A stretch of DNA of 64,000 bases. Source: an uncultured Flavobacterium sp. (GTDB lineage: Bacteria > Bacteroidota > Bacteroidia > Flavobacteriales > Flavobacteriaceae). Shown piece after piece: positions 60,949 through 64,000 of the stretch. Location: assembly GCF_963422545.1 (NCBI RefSeq), contig NZ_OY730232.1:1-64000 (forward strand), read 5' to 3'. A program made the position numbers and the translations under genes. The notes beneath the pieces are model-generated. The model did not search any database. It saw only the letters and a program-made list of their open reading frames with translations, and had not been told where the DNA came from. Numbering within the stretch: the first letter of the stretch is position 1; each line of letters opens with the position of its first letter.

Positions 60949-61362
60949 CTATTTTTTTAATAGTTTTTCCAAATATTCGATTTTGTCTTTTTCAGCTTGT
61001 AGCAAACGTTCGTAAAGCTTTTCTTTTTCCTGAAAAGTTTCAATTAATTTATCTAATGGATTGAAAGTACAATTATTATTATGTCCCAAATGACCGTTAT
61101 TGATACTATTATCGTGGAAAGTATTAAAATAGCTAATCATATTTTCTTCTGAAAAATTTTTAATTGCTTCAACAGTTACACCAAGCGCTTTTGCAACTTC
61201 TGCAAGTTTTTCATCATCTATTGTTTCACTGTTTTCAATAGCCGAAACAGTTTGCTGACTTGTTCCTAAAGCCTGCGCCAAAGCTTCTTGCTTCATATCA
61301 CGAAGTTCACGAATACGGCTAATTTTTCGCCCTATATGATTTGGTTTTGTAAGTGTGCTCAT
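60949..61362 (-). CDS. XRE-family transcriptional regulator
   Basis: The protein has 137 residues. The helix-turn-helix (residues about 12-68) has GRKISRIRELRDMKQEALAQALGTSQQTVSAIENSE. The C-terminal part has a coiled-coil-like helix (LIETFQEKEKLYERLLQAEKDKIEYLEKLLKK), which may drive dimers. A -7 element lies 4 bases upstream of the ATG. It lies between rplS and icd but is transcribed the other way. Confidence 0.9.
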   Translation of the reverse strand: MSTLTKPNHIGRKISRIRELRDMKQEALAQALGTSQQTVSAIENSETIDDEKLAEVAKALGVTVEAIKNFSEENMISYFNTFHDNSINNGHLGHNNNCTFNPLDKLIETFQEKEKLYERLLQAEKDKIEYLEKLLKK

Positions 61363-61761
61363 AATTCAAAGATAATGATTAAGCGTAATAATAAACAACA
61401 AGTAAAAAACATATTAAACAATGTATCTTACATTTGTTATATGTCTATTGTATTTTAGTCAAAAATACAATTTTTCATACAAAAACAAGCAAAGCCAAAA
61501 TGAATTTATACAACTTTAGTATTTTCTATTTTCGAAATGTTCTGCTTTTATCCCCGATTCATCAAAACTGTAATTTTTTAATACCAAAATCACCAATTTA
61601 GCAATTAAATGAGTCCGAAATAACAATCTGATAATTTCGGTATTTCTTATTAAAACTATACCGTTTTCGGACTGATTTTATTATATTTGCTCCGCTCATT
61701 TTGAGCCAACTATACCTTTTACATCGCCATTCCCTGACGATACGATTATAAAAAAAAAAAA
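61363..61761. promoter_or_regulatory. 399-bp divergent gap with both promoters
   Basis: On the minus strand TATCTTTG (61374-61367) is the -7 element of the XRE gene. On the plus strand TATATTTG (61682-61689) should drive icd with a leader of about 66 bases. CCGAAATAACAATCTGATAA with TTTCGG later (61616-61668) gives a weak inverted repeat, ahead of the icd promoter. No gene is seen. Confidence 0.5.
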
Positions 61762-63984
61762 ATGAAACAGAATTCAAAGATCTATTACACCTTAACTGAT
61801 GAGGCGCCATTATTAGCGACTTACTCTTTTTTACCTATTGTTCAAGCATTTACTGCTACTGCTGGTATTGCTATTGAAACTAGAGACATCTCTTTAGCAG
61901 GTAGAATTTTATCGAATTTTCCTGAGCTTTTAACTGATGCTCAAAAAACCGGAGATGCTTTGGCTGAATTGGGACAATTGGCGACACAACCTGAAGCTAA
62001 CATCATCAAATTACCAAACATTTCAGCATCTGTGCCGCAATTAAAAGCTGCTATTACTGAATTGCAATCTCACGGGTACAAAATTCCTAATTATCCGGAA
62101 GATCCTCAAAATGATGCCGAAAAAGATGCTAAAGCAAAATATGCTAAAGTTTTAGGTTCTGCAGTAAATCCGGTTTTACGTGAAGGAAACTCTGATCGTA
62201 GAGCTCCAAGAGCGGTTAAAAACTTTGCAAAGGCAAATCCACACTCAATGGGTGCATGGTCTGCAGATTCAAAAACTAAAGTAGCTTCAATGTCAAATGG
62301 TGATTTCTACGGAAGCGAAAAATCACTTACTGTAGCAGAAGCTAATGATGTAAAAATTGAATTCGTTGCAAAAGACGGTACAACTGCTGTTCTTAAAGCA
62401 AGTACTCCTCTAAAAGCTGGTGAAATAATCGACAGTTCTGTTTTAAGTGTACAAAAATTAAAAACTTTTGCTGCTCAAGCAATTGCTGAAGCAAAAAAAG
62501 AAGGTGTTTTACTTTCTGTGCATTTAAAAGCAACTATGATGAAAGTTTCAGATCCAATTATTTTTGGCGCTATCGTTGAAGTATATTTTGCTGATCTTTT
62601 CAAAAAATACGAAACTTTATTTGCTGAATTAAATATTGACACAAGAAACGGTTTAGGTGATATCTATGCAAAAATTGCAGGAAGACCTGAACAAGCTGAA
62701 GTTGAAGCTGATATTACAAAAGCGATCGAAAACGGACCAGCTCTTGCAATGGTAAATTCTGATAAAGGAATTACAAACTTACATGTTCCTTCTGATGTTA
62801 TTGTTGATGCCTCCATGCCTGCAATGATTCGTACTTCTGGACAGATGTACAATAAAGAAGGGAAACAACAAGATACACTTGCAGTAATTCCGGACCGTTC
62901 TTACGCTGGAATTTATACTGCAACGATCGATTTCTGTAAAAAACACGGTGCTTTTGATCCTAAAACAATGGGAAGTGTTCCTAACGTAGGTTTGATGGCT
63001 CAAAAAGCTGAAGAATACGGATCTCACGACAAAACTTTCCAAATAAAATCTGACGGAGTTGTTCGCGTTGTAGATAACAAAGGAACAGTTCTAATGGAAC
63101 AAGCGGTTGAAACAAATGACATTTTCAGAATGTGTCAGGCAAAAGACGCTCCAATTCAGGACTGGGTTAAACTAGCTGTAAACAGAGCTCGTTTATCTGA
63201 TACTCCTGCTGTTTTTTGGTTAGACGAAAACAGAGCGCATGACAGAGAATTAATCGCAAAAGTTCAAAAATACCTTAAAGATTACAACACTGTAAACCTA
63301 GATATCCGTATCCTTAATCCAATTGCTGCTACAGAATTTACTTTAGACAGAATTATTAAAGGTTTAGACACTATCTCTGTAACAGGAAACGTTTTACGTG
63401 ACTATTTAACTGACTTATTCCCAATTCTGGAATTAGGAACTTCAGCTAAAATGTTGTCTATCGTTCCGTTAATGAATGGTGGTGGATTGTTCGAAACCGG
63501 TGCTGGAGGTTCTGCCCCTAAACACGTTGAGCAATTTACAGAAGAAGGATATTTACGTTGGGATTCATTAGGAGAATTTTTAGCTCTTGGTGCATCTTTA
63601 GAGCATTTAGGACAAAGTTTAGACAATTCTAAAGCAATTGTTTTATCTGAAACTCTTGACGAAGCAAATGATAAATTCCTTGCTAACGATAAATCTCCAG
63701 CTCGTAAAGTAGGTCAAATTGACAACCGTGGTTCTCACTTTTACCTTGCCTTATATTGGGCACAAGCTTTGGCAGCTCAAAACAAAGATGCAGAATTGAA
63801 AGCTATCTTTACTCCAATTGCCGCTGAACTTGAAGCTAATGAAGCTAAAATCGACGCTGAATTAATTGGTGCACAAGGAAAACCTCAAACTCTTGGTGGT
63901 TACTACCAACCAACTCCTGAGTTAGTGAGCAAAGCAATGCGTCCTAGTGAAACATTTAATTCAATTATTGCTAAATTAAAATAA
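61762..63984 (+). CDS. icd: NADP-dependent isocitrate dehydrogenase, monomeric type
   Basis: The enzyme turns isocitrate into 2-oxoglutarate, CO2 and NADPH in the TCA cycle. Its 740 residues match the monomeric IDH-II class, which shares little sequence with the dimeric enzyme. Typical stretches are KIYYTLTDEAPLLATYSFLPI, LPNISASVPQLKAAI, VLREGNSDRRAPRAVK, HPHSMG-like NPHSMGAWSADSKTKV, and VFWLDENRAHDRELI and QIDNRGSHFYLALYWAQ near the end. The gene ends 16 bases before the window edge. Confidence 0.97.
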   Translation: MKQNSKIYYTLTDEAPLLATYSFLPIVQAFTATAGIAIETRDISLAGRILSNFPELLTDAQKTGDALAELGQLATQPEANIIKLPNISASVPQLKAAITELQSHGYKIPNYPEDPQNDAEKDAKAKYAKVLGSAVNPVLREGNSDRRAPRAVKNFAKANPHSMGAWSADSKTKVASMSNGDFYGSEKSLTVAEANDVKIEFVAKDGTTAVLKASTPLKAGEIIDSSVLSVQKLKTFAAQAIAEAKKEGVLLSVHLKATMMKVSDPIIFGAIVEVYFADLFKKYETLFAELNIDTRNGLGDIYAKIAGRPEQAEVEADITKAIENGPALAMVNSDKGITNLHVPSDVIVDASMPAMIRTSGQMYNKEGKQQDTLAVIPDRSYAGIYTATIDFCKKHGAFDPKTMGSVPNVGLMAQKAEEYGSHDKTFQIKSDGVVRVVDNKGTVLMEQAVETNDIFRMCQAKDAPIQDWVKLAVNRARLSDTPAVFWLDENRAHDRELIAKVQKYLKDYNTVNLDIRILNPIAATEFTLDRIIKGLDTISVTGNVLRDYLTDLFPILELGTSAKMLSIVPLMNGGGLFETGAGGSAPKHVEQFTEEGYLRWDSLGEFLALGASLEHLGQSLDNSKAIVLSETLDEANDKFLANDKSPARKVGQIDNRGSHFYLALYWAQALAAQNKDAELKAIFTPIAAELEANEAKIDAELIGAQGKPQTLGGYYQPTPELVSKAMRPSETFNSIIAKLK

Positions 63985-64000
63985 TACATAAATTAGACGC

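Overview
The window comes from a low-GC member of the Bacteroidota, most likely a Flavobacterium. Promoters fit the TAnnTTTG -7 element of that phylum, and Shine-Dalgarno sites are mostly weak. The gene content is typical of the family: a DUF5723 outer-membrane protein, a monomeric NADP isocitrate dehydrogenase, a 314-residue NusB, a PUR-domain protein, a cyclophilin-FKBP fusion and a Tet(X)-like flavoprotein. No rRNA, tRNA, CRISPR array, phage or transposase gene is visible.

Layout. 1-6065 is the edge of a surface-polysaccharide locus, with two glycosyltransferases, an acyltransferase, a Wzx-type flippase, a sugar aminotransferase and a FemAB-like acyltransferase. 7044-13926 is a MoxR-type cluster (RDD, SpoIIM-like, DUF4129, DUF4350, MoxR ATPase, DUF58). 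14066-19396 holds secreted or membrane proteins and an rRNA/tRNA methyltransferase. 19566-24373 carries a RelA/SpoT enzyme, a Fur-type regulator and purA. 24427-29117 has a NUDIX hydrolase, lipoproteins, an L,D-transpeptidase and a TetR/Tet(X)-like pair. 29270-36460 includes guaB, DUF5723 plus its lipoprotein neighbour, an HMG-CoA-lyase-like enzyme, a SatD/DUF3307 pair and pyrD. 37072-41753 has secreted proteins, a formylglycine-generating-enzyme homologue, pepT and a YdeI-like protein. 42030-47926 holds yajC, nusB, leucine dehydrogenase, an ABC exporter and a PUR protein. 48289-56853 is mixed metabolism and stress. 57084-63984 has trmD, rplS and icd, with accessory genes between them.

The most distinctive feature is the density of small repeats in the gaps: several families of inverted repeats and CAGT/CTGAG-word repeats, a 27-bp perfect inverted repeat next to guaB, and a roughly 300-bp imperfect inverted repeat after rplS. 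Two stretches of repeat-like DNA also lie in frame inside the sugar aminotransferase gene at 3994-5118. One of them is a 21/23 match to the arm of an intergenic inverted repeat near 41.9 kb.

One minus-strand gene set (54081-56426) shows two apparent lesions. A cupin gene has TGA where a tryptophan codon is expected, and an NTF2-like lipoprotein gene has ATA where its ATG should be. I found no clear new defence or biosynthetic system. The best leads are the repeat insertions in coding DNA, a promoter-led 390-bp non-coding stretch at 50442-50832, the long inverted repeat at 60579-60881, and the operator-like palindromes before the SatD and TetR genes.
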